DNA from: SHLQ01 sp964517125
GTDB taxonomy: Bacteria > Actinomycetota > Acidimicrobiia > Acidimicrobiales > SHLQ01
Direction of reading: 5' to 3'
NCBI GenBank assembly: GCA_964517125.1
Contig: CAZFBD010000057.1
Location: forward strand, 1 to 29,961
Length of the DNA: 29,961 nt
A model generated the notes under the pieces. That model searched no databases. It had not been told where the DNA came from and was given only the letters and a program-made list of their open reading frames with translations. Position 1 is the first letter of the stretch; the number at the start of each line of letters is the position of its first letter. Made by a program: the position numbers and the translations under genes. Positions 29,651 to 29,961 of the stretch are shown here, one piece after another.

Positions 29651-29961
29651 TCAGACAAGCGAAGCGTCGGCCACGATGTCGACCAGAGCCGGACCGTCGT
29701 AGGCCAGTGCCGCAGCAAGGGCGCAGGGAAGATCGGCGAGGTCGGTCACCCGAAAGCCGCGAGCGCCACAGTTCTCGGCAAAGGACGCGAAGTCCGGGTT
29801 GTGCAGGCTGATCTGCCACACGTCCAGGTCGGCCGATCGCTGCTCTTTCGAGATCTTGCCGAGCTCGCCATTGTCGATGAGCACGTGGGTGAGGTTCATT
29901 CCGTACTTCACCGCCGTGGTGAGTTCCATGGCGTACTGCCCAAAACCACCGTCACCGGACA
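29651..29961 (-). CDS. Thiamine-diphosphate-dependent enzyme, C-terminal part (cut by the window edge)
   Basis: Only the last 102 residues are in the window; the gene continues beyond 29961. The visible part starts in the ThDP-binding motif: SGDGGFGQYAMELTTAVKYG, then VLIDNGELGKISKEQR, which is the GDG...N pattern that holds Mg-pyrophosphate. The rest (FASFAENCGARGFRVTDLADL, ALAYDGPALVDIVAD) matches the end of acetolactate-synthase/pyruvate-oxidase-like enzymes. NNGELGKISKEQ-type text is most like pyruvate dehydrogenase (quinone) or related oxidases, but the short fragment cannot separate the groups. It ends at a TGA at 29651 and converges on the AraC gene. Confidence 0.85.
   Translation of the reverse strand, partial: SGDGGFGQYAMELTTAVKYGMNLTHVLIDNGELGKISKEQRSADLDVWQISLHNPDFASFAENCGARGFRVTDLADLPCALAAALAYDGPALVDIVADASLV

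Overview
The window is high-GC DNA of an actinobacterial type. A lineage near Acidimicrobiia is my inference, from gene content, the gyrA neighbourhood and tRNA genes without an encoded CCA. No rRNA, CRISPR array or complete insertion sequence is visible. At least nine genes start 6-7 bases after a TANNNT hexamer with no usable ribosome binding site between, so leaderless mRNAs look common. A ten-base run of N (20049-20058) marks an assembly gap.

Layout. 1-2.5 kb is a decaying accessory stretch: a DUF222/HNH (13E12-type) nuclease gene, the wreck of an aminoglycoside-phosphotransferase-like gene, an ABM-fold monooxygenase, and a probably frameshifted unknown ORF divergent from a LysR regulator (2.5-3.4 kb). 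From 8.2 kb down to 3.4 kb on the minus strand lies a sulfur operon: persulfide dioxygenase-rhodanese fusion, two half-size YeeE/YedE sulfur transporters, a SulP anion permease and a frameshifted 1-Cys peroxiredoxin. Two perfect palindromes sit at its promoter. Plus-strand genes follow: DUF4956 membrane protein, VTC-type polyphosphate polymerase domain and a beta-helix lipoprotein (8.4-11.6 kb), then an ECF sigma factor, its anti-sigma factor and a YibE/F membrane protein (11.8-14.3 kb).

14.3-20 kb holds an aldo/keto reductase, a structured intergenic stretch, tRNA-Ser(GCT) with its terminator, a second SulP permease, a PlsC-type acyltransferase overlapping a HisN-type phosphatase gene, and a DUF3105 lipoprotein. 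After the gap come a WhiG/FliA-type sigma factor, a saccharopine-dehydrogenase-like oxidoreductase preceded by an unlisted 48-codon gene, a cluster of intergenic repeats, tRNA-Ile(GAT) and a DUF3566 membrane protein. The order gyrA - DUF3566 - tRNA-Ile is the known actinobacterial arrangement. Here it is interrupted by an XRE regulator divergent from a PLP aminotransferase and by a TadE-like gene. gyrA, an AraC-type regulator and the 3' end of a thiamine-diphosphate enzyme close the window.

The best candidate for an undescribed system is the DUF4956 / VTC polymerase / beta-helix lipoprotein operon, which could make and display a polyanion at the cell surface. The clearest sequence-level observations are the leaderless-promoter pattern, the coupled small gene at 22266-22412 and the gap whose two flanks appear to be the same DNA.
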